NCBI GenBank assembly: GCA_023386815.1
Contig: JAEWIZ010000022.1
Coordinates: 248,001 to 312,000 of the forward strand
DNA length: 64,000 nt
Source of the DNA: Bacillota bacterium
Lineage (GTDB): Bacteria; Bacillota; Clostridia; Lachnospirales; Lachnospiraceae
Direction: 5' to 3'
Below the pieces are notes generated by a model. It was not told where the DNA came from. It worked only from the letters and a program-made list of their open reading frames with translations, and did not search any database. Made by a program: the position numbers and the translations under genes. This document shows positions 54,163 to 63,825 of this stretch, piece after piece. Every line of letters starts with the position of its first letter. The stretch's first letter is position 1.

Positions 54163-54471
54163 ATGAGAATGTATTTAATCAGCGATAATATAGACACTTA
54201 TACAGGAATGAAGCTATCCGGTGTCAACGGTGTTGTGGTACACACACGGCCGGAGCTTAAAGCTGCTTTAGAACAGGTATTAGCTGACAATACCATCGGT
54301 ATCATTCTCATTACTGAAAAGCTGAGTAACGAGTTTCCGGAAATTATTAATGATATTAAGCTAAACAAACGTATTCCCTTAGTTGTTGAGATTCCGGATC
54401 GACATGGTACAGGTCGCAGACCTGATTTTATCACTGCCTATGTAAATGAAGCCATAGGTTTGAAACTATAA
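54163..54471 (+). CDS. V/A-type ATPase subunit F (second set)
   Basis: 102 residues with the subunit F fold: RMYLISDNIDTYTGMKLSGV at the start, IGIILITEKL near 46-55, and IPLVVEIPDRHGTG near 70. ATG 54163 follows GGAGG at 7 nt; the longer open frame runs into the K gene. Located after K, not after C as in the first set. Confidence 0.92.
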   Translation: MRMYLISDNIDTYTGMKLSGVNGVVVHTRPELKAALEQVLADNTIGIILITEKLSNEFPEIINDIKLNKRIPLVVEIPDRHGTGRRPDFITAYVNEAIGLKL

Positions 54472-54536
54472 TCATAATCACACAACATCCTATCGTTTAT
54501 GTACTTAATATAACGCAGAAAGGTAAGGTCGGTTCT

Positions 54537-55103
54537 ATGACTTTAGATGAAAAATTAGAGCATTTTTATTCTTCCGTAATTGATAGTGCCACAAAGCAGA
54601 ATATTGAAATTGTGGAAGAATACAAAAAAATATTACAAAGAAATTTTGAGGATCGGAAGGAAATTGCTTTACGCAAGGCTGAAGCAAATTTTCGCATCGA
54701 ATCTGATCATATTCTTCGGGAAAGAAACCGCAGACTGTCTGCTGCCTCTATGGAGATCCGCCGTTTGGTTTTAGAAAGAACTGCTGAAATGTCGGATGAA
54801 ATATTTGAAGAAGTCAAATTAAGGCTCCTAGAATTTATGAAAACCGACGAATACGAAGATCTACTATATGACCTAATCCAGGATGCTCTTGAATTTGCAA
54901 AGGGCGACTCGATTAAAATCTACATCAACCCTTCGGATCAAGACAGGATCAGCAGATTAGAGCAAAGAACTTCTACTACCCTAACCTTAAGTGATCGTGA
55001 TTTTATTGGTGGTATCCGGGCTGTGATTTCTTCTCATAGTATATTAATAGACAGTTCTTTTTTAACAAAGATTGAAGAAGCAAAAGGTAGCTTTACTCTG
55101 TAA
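54537..55103 (+). CDS. V/A-type ATPase subunit E (second set)
   Basis: The peripheral stalk subunit. 188 residues: coiled coil over the first 90 or so (EHFYSSVIDSATKQNIEIVE and RKEIALRKAEANFR), then a globular end with DRDFIGGIRAVISSHSILID. Preceded by a 65-nt gap and an AAGG-type ribosome site. Confidence 0.88.
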   Translation: MTLDEKLEHFYSSVIDSATKQNIEIVEEYKKILQRNFEDRKEIALRKAEANFRIESDHILRERNRRLSAASMEIRRLVLERTAEMSDEIFEEVKLRLLEFMKTDEYEDLLYDLIQDALEFAKGDSIKIYINPSDQDRISRLEQRTSTTLTLSDRDFIGGIRAVISSHSILIDSSFLTKIEEAKGSFTL

Positions 55104-55182
55104 AGACTAAACAATTGCAAAACATATTAGTATGAAGTTATGCAATTAACGATTGCAAAGACGATTGAAAGGATAAATCCTT

Positions 55183-56949
55183 ATGAATGTAACAGGTAAA
55201 ATATTTGGTATTAATGGACCAATTGTATTTGTCGGTGGAAATCTGGACTTTAAAATGGGTGAAATGGTCTTGGTCGGTAAAGATAGGCTGGTAGGCGAGG
55301 TTATCGGTTTAACCTCCACAAAGGCAACGATCCAGGTTTATGAGGAAACCTCAGGTCTTCGACCAGGAGATGAAGTGACCGGCACAGGTGCTGCTATTTC
55401 TGTTACTCTGGCTCCCGGCATTATCAGTAATATTTTTGATGGTATTGAGCGTCCACTGAAGGAAATTGCAAGACAATCGGGTGCATTTATCTCCAAGGGT
55501 GTTAGCGTAGAATCCTTAGATACTGAGAAATTGTGGGATGTTCATATTACTGTTGCACCTGGGGATAGGATTTATGGTGGAACTATTATTGCAGAAGTTC
55601 CTGAGACCAGAGCAGTTATTCATAAATCCATGGTTCCGCCGAATATCACCGGCACCGTTACAAAGGTTGTACCAGATGGAGCTTATACGATTAATGATCC
55701 CATTGTAACGATCATTGATGGAAAGGGTGTAGAAAAAGTTTTGACCCTAACTCAAAAATGGCCAATTCGTGTTCCACGCCCAACTGCAAAGCGCTATCCT
55801 TCTGACCGCCCCTTATTAACTGGCCAGAGAATTCTAGATACCCTATTTCCTATCGCAAAGGGTGGCACTGCTGCTATCCCGGGTGGATTCGGTACCGGTA
55901 AAACCATGACACAGCATCAGCTTGCCAAGTGGTGTGATGCGGATATAATTATCTATATCGGCTGCGGTGAACGTGGCAATGAGATGACGGAGGTACTGGA
56001 GGACTTCACTAAATTAGTAGACCCCAGATCCGGCAATCCGCTGTTAGATCGTACTACCTTAATTGCCAATACTTCAAATATGCCGGTGGCAGCCCGTGAA
56101 GCCAGTATCTATACAGGAATTACGCTTGCTGAGTACTACCGTGACATGGGTTACCACGTAGCTATCATGGCAGATTCTACTTCTCGTTGGGCTGAAGCTC
56201 TCCGGGAGCTTTCTGGTCGTTTGGAGGAAATGCCTGCTGAAGAAGGCTTTCCTGCCTATCTTGCCTCCAGATTGTCTGCCTTTTATGAACGAGCAGGCTT
56301 TATGCAGAATTTGAACTTTACGGATGGCAGCGTATCTATTATTGGTGCCGTATCTCCTCAGGGTGGTGACTTCTCAGAACCGGTAACACAAAATACCAAG
56401 CGTTTCGTTCGCTGCTTCTGGGCTCTCGATAAATCCCTCGCTTATGCCAGACACTTCCCTGCGATCCAGTGGCTCACCAGTTACAGCGAATATGTAACTG
56501 ACCTTGCTCCCTGGTATACAAAGAATGTAGGTGAGGATTTTGTAGATTGCAGAAACCAGTTGCTAAGTATCCTAACCCAGGAAAATCAACTAAATGAAAT
56601 TGTTAAATTAATTGGTAGTGATGTTCTTCCGGATGATCAGAAGCTTGTACTGGAAATAGCCAGGGTAATCCGATTAGGATTTGTGCAGCAAAATGCTTAT
56701 CATCCTTCCGATACTTACGTACCTATGGCAAAGCAACTAAAGATGATGCAGACTATTCTCTACCTATATCAAAAATCAAAGCTATTAATTGACCGAAGCA
56801 TGCCAATGTCATTGCTGAAATCAGGTCAGATCTACGACAAAATCATTTCGATTAAATATGATGTGGCGAATGATGAGCTAAGTAAATTTGATGATTACAA
56901 AAAGCTGATTGATGAATTCTATGATAACATCATGAAAACGAACGCATAG
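55183..56949 (+). CDS. V/A-type ATPase catalytic subunit A (second set)
   Basis: 588 residues. P-loop GGFGTGKT near 234-241, GCGERGNEMTEVL, SRWAEALRELSGRLEEMPAEEGFP and the V/A-specific insert (SLDTEKLWDVHITVAPGD) are all intact. It is a paralogue of the first-set NtpA with the same domain plan but many substitutions. ATG follows AAAGGATAAATCCTT; a 79-nt gap precedes it. Confidence 0.96.
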   Translation: MNVTGKIFGINGPIVFVGGNLDFKMGEMVLVGKDRLVGEVIGLTSTKATIQVYEETSGLRPGDEVTGTGAAISVTLAPGIISNIFDGIERPLKEIARQSGAFISKGVSVESLDTEKLWDVHITVAPGDRIYGGTIIAEVPETRAVIHKSMVPPNITGTVTKVVPDGAYTINDPIVTIIDGKGVEKVLTLTQKWPIRVPRPTAKRYPSDRPLLTGQRILDTLFPIAKGGTAAIPGGFGTGKTMTQHQLAKWCDADIIIYIGCGERGNEMTEVLEDFTKLVDPRSGNPLLDRTTLIANTSNMPVAAREASIYTGITLAEYYRDMGYHVAIMADSTSRWAEALRELSGRLEEMPAEEGFPAYLASRLSAFYERAGFMQNLNFTDGSVSIIGAVSPQGGDFSEPVTQNTKRFVRCFWALDKSLAYARHFPAIQWLTSYSEYVTDLAPWYTKNVGEDFVDCRNQLLSILTQENQLNEIVKLIGSDVLPDDQKLVLEIARVIRLGFVQQNAYHPSDTYVPMAKQLKMMQTILYLYQKSKLLIDRSMPMSLLKSGQIYDKIISIKYDVANDELSKFDDYKKLIDEFYDNIMKTNA

Positions 56950-56987
56950 GGCATGTCTAACGACAGTCCTTGGAAAGGGTTTATGCT

Positions 56988-58370
56988 ATGGGAATTGAGT
57001 ATTTAGGATTAAGTGAAATTAACGGCCCCCTAATTGCCCTGGAGGGCATTCGGGATGCCTCCTTTGATGAAATCGTGGAATTAACTGTTGAGGGTAATAA
57101 GAAAAAAATTGGCCGTATCGTAGAACTATACGAAGATAAGGCAATCATTCAGGTGTTTCAAGGCACTGAGGATATGTCCTTGTTTAACACTCATACAAAA
57201 CTGACGGGTCATCCCATGGAGGTCGGGTTATCTCCGGATATTCTGGGTCGTGTGTTTAACGGTGTGGGTCAACCCATCGATGGACTAGGCAATATTATCC
57301 CAGAGGTAAAAAAGGATGTCAACGGTCTTCCGCTAAATCCCTGTAAACGGGAATATCCACGAAACTATATAAAAACGGGAATCTCTGCTGTCGATTGCTT
57401 AACAACACTAATTCGTGGCCAGAAACTTCCCATCTTCTCTGGTAATGGTCTGCCCCATGACCAATTGGCTGCTCAGATTGTTAAGCAGGCTTCCTTAGGA
57501 GAAGATTCCACTGAGGAATTTGCCATTGTATTCGCCGCCATGGGCGTAAAGCATGATGTAGCAGAATTTTTTCGAAGAACCTTTGAAGAAAGCGGAGCCA
57601 GCTCTCATGTGGTGATGTATTTAAATCTTGCCAATGATCCAGTGGTTGAACGTCTTATTACGCCAAAGGTTGCGTTAACTGCCGCGGAATACCTGGCTTT
57701 TGAAAAGGGAATGCATATCTTAGTCATCCTTACGGATATGACCTCCTTTGCGGAGGCAATGCGTGAGGTTTCCTCTTCGAAAGGAGAAATACCAAGTAGA
57801 AAGGGGTATCCGGGATATTTATACAGTGAGCTGGCTACGCTTTATGAAAGAGCCGGTATTGTACAGGGCTGTTCCGGTTCTGTTACTCAAATACCGATTC
57901 TTACTATGCCAAACGATGATATAACCCACCCTATCCCTGATTTGACCGGATATATTACCGAAGGTCAAATTGTATTGGAGCGATCACTGCATCAAAAAGC
58001 TGTTTATCCTCCCATTAGTATTCTGCCATCTCTGTCCCGTTTAATGAAGGATGGTATCGGAAAGGGTTACACCAGAGAGGATCATCAAGATCTTGCCAAC
58101 CAACTCTTCTCTTCTTACGCACATGTGGGAGATGTTAGAGGTCTGGCAAGTGTTATTGGAGAGGACGAATTATCACCTCTCGATAAGCAATATCTAAAAT
58201 TCGGTGCAGCACTGGAACATAGCTTCCTTTCCCAGGGACCGACGGAGGATCGGACCATGATTCAGACCCTGAATAAAGGCTGGGAGCTGTTATCCATCCT
58301 CCCAAGAGAAGAATTAGACCGTATTGATACTAAGATTCTGGATAAATATTTTACCCTGAATCAAAGTTAG
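56988..58370 (+). CDS. V/A-type ATPase subunit B (second set)
   Basis: 460 residues. GISAVDCLTTLIRGQKLPIFSGNGLPH replaces a P-loop, as in B subunits. VFAAMGVKHDVAEFF, PSRKGYPGYLYSELATLYERAG and TLNKGWELLSILPREEL follow. ATG 56988 lies 8 nt after GGAAAGGG; an upstream TTG overlaps the site and is rejected. Confidence 0.95.
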   Translation: MGIEYLGLSEINGPLIALEGIRDASFDEIVELTVEGNKKKIGRIVELYEDKAIIQVFQGTEDMSLFNTHTKLTGHPMEVGLSPDILGRVFNGVGQPIDGLGNIIPEVKKDVNGLPLNPCKREYPRNYIKTGISAVDCLTTLIRGQKLPIFSGNGLPHDQLAAQIVKQASLGEDSTEEFAIVFAAMGVKHDVAEFFRRTFEESGASSHVVMYLNLANDPVVERLITPKVALTAAEYLAFEKGMHILVILTDMTSFAEAMREVSSSKGEIPSRKGYPGYLYSELATLYERAGIVQGCSGSVTQIPILTMPNDDITHPIPDLTGYITEGQIVLERSLHQKAVYPPISILPSLSRLMKDGIGKGYTREDHQDLANQLFSSYAHVGDVRGLASVIGEDELSPLDKQYLKFGAALEHSFLSQGPTEDRTMIQTLNKGWELLSILPREELDRIDTKILDKYFTLNQS

Positions 58371-58388
58371 CGAATTGAGGTGATCTTC

Positions 58389-59012
58389 GTGAATCCAAAT
58401 ACCTTTCCCACCAAGGGAAATCTTATATCTGCAAAGAATTCATTAAAATTAGCAAAACAGGGCTACGAATTAATGGATAAAAAACGTAATATTTTAATGA
58501 GGGAGCTCTTGGAATTAATTGACAATGCAAAAAATATCCAAACTGAGATTGATAGCACCTTCTCCAGCGCTTATCTTGCATTGCAGCAGGCCAATATCGA
58601 AATGGGAATTAATACTGTCTCTGAGCTTAGTAACACGATTCCGGAAGAGAAATCCATTGAAATCAAACAACGAAGTATCATGGGAACTGAAATCCCTCTG
58701 GTGGAATACGACACCTCTCCCGGAAAACCCACTTATGCTTTTTTCCAAACTAGATCATCCTTGGATGAAGCTACAAAACGTTTTGTTAAGGTAAAGGAGC
58801 TTACCATTCGCTTGTCTGCGATTGAGAATTCCGCTTACCGCTTGGCTACCAATATCAATAAAACGCAAAAACGTGCTAATGCTTTAAAAAATATAACCAT
58901 TCCCTTTTATACCAACCTGGTAAATGAAATACAAAATGCATTGGAAGAAAAAGAACGAGAAGAATTCACAAGATTAAAGGTGATCAAAAGACGTCAATCT
59001 TCCATCGATTAA
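58389..59012 (+). CDS. V/A-type ATPase subunit D (second set)
   Basis: The rotor shaft, 207 residues. NPNTFPTKGNLISAKNSLKLAKQGYEL begins the first long helix, and NINKTQKRANALKNITIPFY the second. The start is GTG 58389, 8 nt after GAGG; a GTG three codons upstream overlaps the site. Last gene of the operon, as in the first set. Confidence 0.92.
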   Translation: MNPNTFPTKGNLISAKNSLKLAKQGYELMDKKRNILMRELLELIDNAKNIQTEIDSTFSSAYLALQQANIEMGINTVSELSNTIPEEKSIEIKQRSIMGTEIPLVEYDTSPGKPTYAFFQTRSSLDEATKRFVKVKELTIRLSAIENSAYRLATNINKTQKRANALKNITIPFYTNLVNEIQNALEEKEREEFTRLKVIKRRQSSID

Positions 59013-59446
59013 AACTGTAAAGAATGGCTCTTATTTTTCTGGAATAATTTACCTCAATATTTTTTTGACGCTCTCGTATATATTTTTTATCATGTGACAT
59101 ACTAATATCAGATACGAAATAAGAACTTCAATTCAGATGATAATCATAAACATGTACAATAAATATCAGCTTCGTCTGGTTGATTTGTAAGAATTAATGT
59201 AAAAATTAATTTATCATTTATGAAATTCATCACAAAATATGTCAAGTTCTTCGTATCTATAAAAAAAGAATAGATATTTGTAATTTCGTCTCAGAATTAC
59301 AAACCGCAAACATTCTTGGAAGATTGGGAGATGATAAGCTTTGGACAGATTATTTCTAAAAAAAGATTATAGTAATTTCTCAGTAATAATTGAATTAATG
59401 CACTAAAAACTGAATGAGACAAACGTGCCTTAAAAAGCACACAGAT
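59013..59446. other. AT-rich spacer after the second V-type operon
   Basis: No gene, no strong hairpin before 59447. Several T-tracts lie just after the subunit D stop but without a stem. The next terminator is more than 430 nt away, so a long 3' region or a small RNA is possible. Confidence 0.3.
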
Positions 59447-59489
59447 AGTAAGGGCAGAGATAAAGTTATCTCTGCCCTTACTATTTTTG
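59447..59489 (+). terminator. Strong terminator before mscS (convergent)
   Basis: AGTAAGGGCAGAGATAA and its exact complement (17 bp) with a minimal loop, followed by ATTTTT on the plus strand. It ends transcription from the V-type operon side; the minus strand has a weaker T-run. Confidence 0.85.
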
Positions 59490-59492
59490 CTT

Positions 59493-60728
59493 CTATTCTT
59501 TTTCTCGTAATTGATTTCTCATATCAAATCCCGTTGGATTCTGGAAAATTCTTATTCCGAACTCTCCTGCCACTGAGAAAATGTGATCGAAGATATCTGC
59601 TTGGATTGTCTCATATTCTGTCCAGTTTATCGTTTTTGTAAACGCGTAAATTTCCAGAGGCAAACCATTTTCACCCGGAGGTAATTGGCGTACCATGAGT
59701 GGAATTTCATGGCTCAAATTCGGGTTGTCATTTAAGAAAAATTGGATATAGACGCGAAAGGTACCTATATTGGTAAGGTGTCTGCCATTCGCTAAACTTT
59801 CTTCCTTATTATTAATCAAATTATAGTACTCTAATTCTGCTTGTTTTTCCGTGATATAATCTTTCAAATAATTAATCTTCTTATAATTCTCCAGCATCTG
59901 TGGTGTACAAAAGGTAATACTGTTCATGTCGATATAAATGGAGCGTTTAATACGTCGGCCTCCAAATTCCAGCATACCTCTCCAATTTCGAAACGAATCG
60001 GACACAAGTGCATAAGCTGGTATCGTTACAATTGTTTTATCAAAGTTTTGTACCTTTATTGTGTTTAAGGTAATATCTACAACATCGCCATCGGCTCCAT
60101 ACTTTGTCATCTCAATCCAATCACCAATTCTAAGCATATCATTTGAGGTTAATTGAATCCCAGCGATAAAGCCAAGAATAGAATCCTTAAATACAAAGGA
60201 AAACACCGCCGCCAAAGCTCCCACTCCGCTAAGTAAAAGGAGTGGATTCTGATTCATCATGGTTCCTAGCAAAACAATGGAAATCATAGCGTATAATATT
60301 ATCTTTGTCACCTGCAAAATACCCTTCATTGGACGAACCTTTGAGATAGGATGAGTGATATACACATCATTTACGGCATCCAGTGCAGAGTTAACAAGTA
60401 AATATAGCATCAGTAGTATATATATAGATGCAATCCTTTGCACAATTACTTCCATTTTCTCAAAAGCCGGTGAGTACATATGAATAATAATTCCTGGAAC
60501 GATATTCGCCAGTCGTTCCAATACCTTTCGATTCACAAGTACATCGTCCCATTGGAATCTATCACGTAAAATCAGCTTAGATATAATTCGAATAAAGACA
60601 TGCTTTAATATAAAATTGATAATAAAGCAGGTTAAAATTACAGCGATAACCAGTATTGCAAAGGCCAGGTAATTTCTAATATCCTTGCTAATATCATATG
60701 TTTTTAATATTTTATTAATATAAGTCAC
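59493..60728 (-). CDS. MscS-family mechanosensitive ion channel
   Basis: An osmotic safety valve or related channel. 411 residues with several N-terminal membrane helices (about 20-45, 65-100 and 135-195), then the family core DSILGFIAGIQLTSNDMLRIGDWIEM near 180-205, the beta domain GDVVDITLNTIKVQNFDKTIVTIP and a large C-terminal domain. This is the longer YbdG-like form (RNWRGMLEFGGRRIKRSIYID). The start is GTG 60728. Confidence 0.9.
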   Translation of the reverse strand: MTYINKILKTYDISKDIRNYLAFAILVIAVILTCFIINFILKHVFIRIISKLILRDRFQWDDVLVNRKVLERLANIVPGIIIHMYSPAFEKMEVIVQRIASIYILLMLYLLVNSALDAVNDVYITHPISKVRPMKGILQVTKIILYAMISIVLLGTMMNQNPLLLLSGVGALAAVFSFVFKDSILGFIAGIQLTSNDMLRIGDWIEMTKYGADGDVVDITLNTIKVQNFDKTIVTIPAYALVSDSFRNWRGMLEFGGRRIKRSIYIDMNSITFCTPQMLENYKKINYLKDYITEKQAELEYYNLINNKEESLANGRHLTNIGTFRVYIQFFLNDNPNLSHEIPLMVRQLPPGENGLPLEIYAFTKTINWTEYETIQADIFDHIFSVAGEFGIRIFQNPTGFDMRNQLREKE

Positions 60729-61123
60729 ACTTTCACCAAACCCTTCTATTTTTCATATGACTCCCAGGAAAAAATTATGATCCATAATAGATGATTGGAA
60801 CATTTCACCTTTCAATTATACTGATGTTATTATATGATGTCAAATATAACACATCGTTCTATTTTTCTAGGTATATCGATCCTCTACATTCTTTACACAT
60901 AGATCCTATAAAAGCAAACATTTTTACTTTTCTTTCAAATAAAATTAGGATATACTAAGTACATGGAATATATTTACCTTTTTTAGGTAAAATTACTACA
61001 TTGATAACAAATCTTTAGGAGAATACACGAGTTCTGTTTTTTGTATTATTTATCTGAGCAACATGGCATAAAGCATATTTTATTAGGTACTATAATAATC
61101 ATAACAGCGAAAGAGGTGTAATT
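60729..61123 (+). promoter_or_regulatory. Divergent spacer with -10 box of the Ca2+ ATPase gene
   Basis: AT-rich, no gene. A perfect TATAAT lies at 61091-61096, about 28 nt before the start codon, with no clear -35. I looked for a yybP-ykoY-type manganese leader and did not find one. Confidence 0.4.
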
Positions 61124-63796
61124 ATGTGGTTTATGAAATCCAATATCGAGGTGCTTCAGGAATTCGGGGTTAATGATAAGCTTGGTTTATCCGATGCCGA
61201 AGCAAAAAGACGTCTCGAGCAGTATGGTTTAAACAAATTGAAGGGTAAACCAAAGAAAAGTATTCTCTCCCTATTTTTATCCCAACTAAAGGATATGCTC
61301 ATCTATGTGTTGATCGCTGCTGCGGTGATCACTGCGGTGATCGGAGAATACACGGATTCCATCATTATTCTATTAGTTATTATTTTAAATGCAACGATTG
61401 GTGTTTTTCAGGAGTTCAAAGCAGAAAAAGCAGTGGAAGCCTTGCAAAAGATGACCACACCAAAAGCAGTTGTTCGACGGGATGGTAAAGCAGTTGAAAT
61501 CACTTCTGAGGAAGTTGTCCCTGGTGACATTGTTTTATTAGATGCCGGCCGATATGTCCCAGCTGATCTTCGGCTGATTGAAAGTGCTAATTTGCAGATT
61601 GAGGAATCCGCACTTACGGGAGAATCTGTACCCTCCTCGAAAGATGCTAGTAACATATTTCATGATCCCAAGACCCCAATCGGTGATAAATCGAATATGG
61701 CATTTCTCTCAACCTTAACTACTTATGGACGCGGCGAAGGAATCGTAGTTGCAACTGCTATGGATACCGAGATTGGAAAGATTGCGACTATTCTGGAACA
61801 AGATAATACCGAGATGACTCCCCTTCAAAAGAGACTTGATGAGCTGGGGCGTATTCTTGGTTATCTGGCAATTGGTATCTGCGTTGTAATATTTTTAATA
61901 GCCTTAATTCAGAAAAGGGATTTATTTGAGATGTTCCTTACTGCAATCAGTCTTGCTGTTGCTGCTATTCCAGAAGGACTCGCAGCAATTGTTGCAATTG
62001 TGCTTGCGCTAGGTGTAACAAGAATGTCTAAGATCAATGCCATTGTTAAGAAATTACCAGCAGTTGAAACCTTAGGCTCTGTAAATATCATCTGTTCCGA
62101 TAAAACTGGTACCCTAACTCAGAACAAAATGACGGTTGTTGCTGCATATACCTCAGGCAAATTACATGAAATCCCTCAAACAGAGGATCAGCTCACAGCT
62201 ACTCCTGAGGAAGTCGAATTGATAAAATCCCTCGTTCTTTGTTCGGATGCTACTTATATTAATGGACAGGGTACCGGCGATCCGACTGAAATTGCACTCA
62301 TTGTGCTAGGTGATAAATTCAATTTGCCACGAAATGAACTTCATAATAAATACAAAAGAGTCTCTGAAAACCCCTTCGACTCCGATCGGAAGCTCATGTC
62401 AACCTTGAATGTAGAAAACGATCATTACCGGGTGCATACCAAGGGAGCTATTGATAATATATTTAAAATCTCCTCTTCCGCTCTGGTTAATGGTCAGGTT
62501 GTTCCTTTAACGGATGCTCTCAAAGCACAATTCCATAAAATCACAGAGGAAATGTCAGATAATGCACTCCGCGTTCTGGGTGTAGCATATAAAGATACTA
62601 ATGTGGTTCTTGCTGCGAAAGATATGGAAAAGGATCTGACCATTTTAGGTTTAGTTGGTATGATTGATCCACCAAGATTAGAAGTAAAGGATTCAATTCG
62701 TGAAGCCATCATGGCGGGAATTACACCAATTATGATTACCGGTGATCATAAGAATACAGCCGTAGCCATTGCGAAAGAACTTGGTATTGCAAATTCTCTT
62801 GATCAGAGCATTACAGGTGCTGAGGTCGATGAGATCCCAGAGGATGCTTTTTCCGATCAAATCAATAAATATCGGGTATTTGCTAGAGTATCTCCCGAAC
62901 ACAAGGTGAAGATTGTTCGTGCTTTTAAATCAAAAGGAAATATCGTATCCATGACCGGTGATGGAGTAAATGATGCTCCCTCCTTAAAGTATGCTGATAT
63001 AGGGGTTGCTATGGGTATTACCGGAACCGACGTAGCAAAGGGTGCCAGTGATATGATTCTTACTGATGATAACTTTACAACAATTGTTCATGCCATTGAG
63101 GAAGGACGTAACATATACAATAATATTAAAAAGTCTGTGGTATTCCTCTTATCCTGTAATCTGGGTGAGGTTATTACAATCTTTCTTTCCATCCTCTTTA
63201 ATTGGCCTATTCCTTTACTTGCAACACAGATTCTATGGGTCAACCTGATAACAGACTCACTCCCGGCTATCGCTCTGGGAATTGATCCTGGAGACAAAGA
63301 TGTCATGAAGCAACGACCGCGTAACCCCAAAGAAAGCTTCTTTGCACAGGGCGCAGGCGTGCGTGCTGTTGTTGGCGGTATTTTAATTGGTTTACTAACC
63401 CTATATGCCTTTTACTATGGACTTTCCCATCATGGATATGAAATCGGTGGCAAAATGTTATCCGAAGCGGCTTTAGAAACAGCTCTGCCTTATGCAAGAA
63501 CCATGGCTTTTGTGGTCTTAGCAGCTTCTCAATTATTTTATTCCTTATCTATGAGAAACTTTGGGAAATCAATTCTTAAGATTGGCTTATTTTCAAATAT
63601 ATATTTAATTGGAGCCATAATTGTCGGTATACTGCTGCAGCTAGTGGTTATCACCATACCTCCATTGGCTGATGCCTTTGGTGTTCATAACTTAAGTTTA
63701 ACCGAATGGGGTATTGCATTGGGCTTTGCGCTAATCCCATTACTGGTAAATGAACTTTTTAAATTATTTAGTAAAAATCTAGAGAAAAATAAATAA
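61124..63796 (+). CDS. Calcium-translocating P-type ATPase (P2A/P2B type)
   Basis: 890 residues with all P-type blocks: LTGESVP near 166, phosphorylated Asp326 in CSDKTGTLTQ, MITGDHKNTA and MTGDGVNDAPS. Ca2+ site residues are visible: VAAIPEGLAAIV in helix 4 (Glu284), SCNLGEVITIF in helix 5 and WVNLITDSLPAIALG in helix 6, matching SERCA E309, N768/E771 and N796/D800. It should expel Ca2+ (possibly Mn2+) from the cell. ATG follows AAAGAGGTG. msrA follows 29 nt downstream, probably on the same transcript. Confidence 0.94.
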   Translation: MWFMKSNIEVLQEFGVNDKLGLSDAEAKRRLEQYGLNKLKGKPKKSILSLFLSQLKDMLIYVLIAAAVITAVIGEYTDSIIILLVIILNATIGVFQEFKAEKAVEALQKMTTPKAVVRRDGKAVEITSEEVVPGDIVLLDAGRYVPADLRLIESANLQIEESALTGESVPSSKDASNIFHDPKTPIGDKSNMAFLSTLTTYGRGEGIVVATAMDTEIGKIATILEQDNTEMTPLQKRLDELGRILGYLAIGICVVIFLIALIQKRDLFEMFLTAISLAVAAIPEGLAAIVAIVLALGVTRMSKINAIVKKLPAVETLGSVNIICSDKTGTLTQNKMTVVAAYTSGKLHEIPQTEDQLTATPEEVELIKSLVLCSDATYINGQGTGDPTEIALIVLGDKFNLPRNELHNKYKRVSENPFDSDRKLMSTLNVENDHYRVHTKGAIDNIFKISSSALVNGQVVPLTDALKAQFHKITEEMSDNALRVLGVAYKDTNVVLAAKDMEKDLTILGLVGMIDPPRLEVKDSIREAIMAGITPIMITGDHKNTAVAIAKELGIANSLDQSITGAEVDEIPEDAFSDQINKYRVFARVSPEHKVKIVRAFKSKGNIVSMTGDGVNDAPSLKYADIGVAMGITGTDVAKGASDMILTDDNFTTIVHAIEEGRNIYNNIKKSVVFLLSCNLGEVITIFLSILFNWPIPLLATQILWVNLITDSLPAIALGIDPGDKDVMKQRPRNPKESFFAQGAGVRAVVGGILIGLLTLYAFYYGLSHHGYEIGGKMLSEAALETALPYARTMAFVVLAASQLFYSLSMRNFGKSILKIGLFSNIYLIGAIIVGILLQLVVITIPPLADAFGVHNLSLTEWGIALGFALIPLLVNELFKLFSKNLEKNK

Positions 63797-63825
63797 TTAA
63801 CAGTAGATAAAGGAGTAAATAACAA

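Noticed and set aside
60729..61123. Possible manganese (yybP-ykoY) riboswitch before the P-type ATPase
   Set aside because: The conserved GC-rich loops of that class are absent and the region is plain AT-rich DNA.
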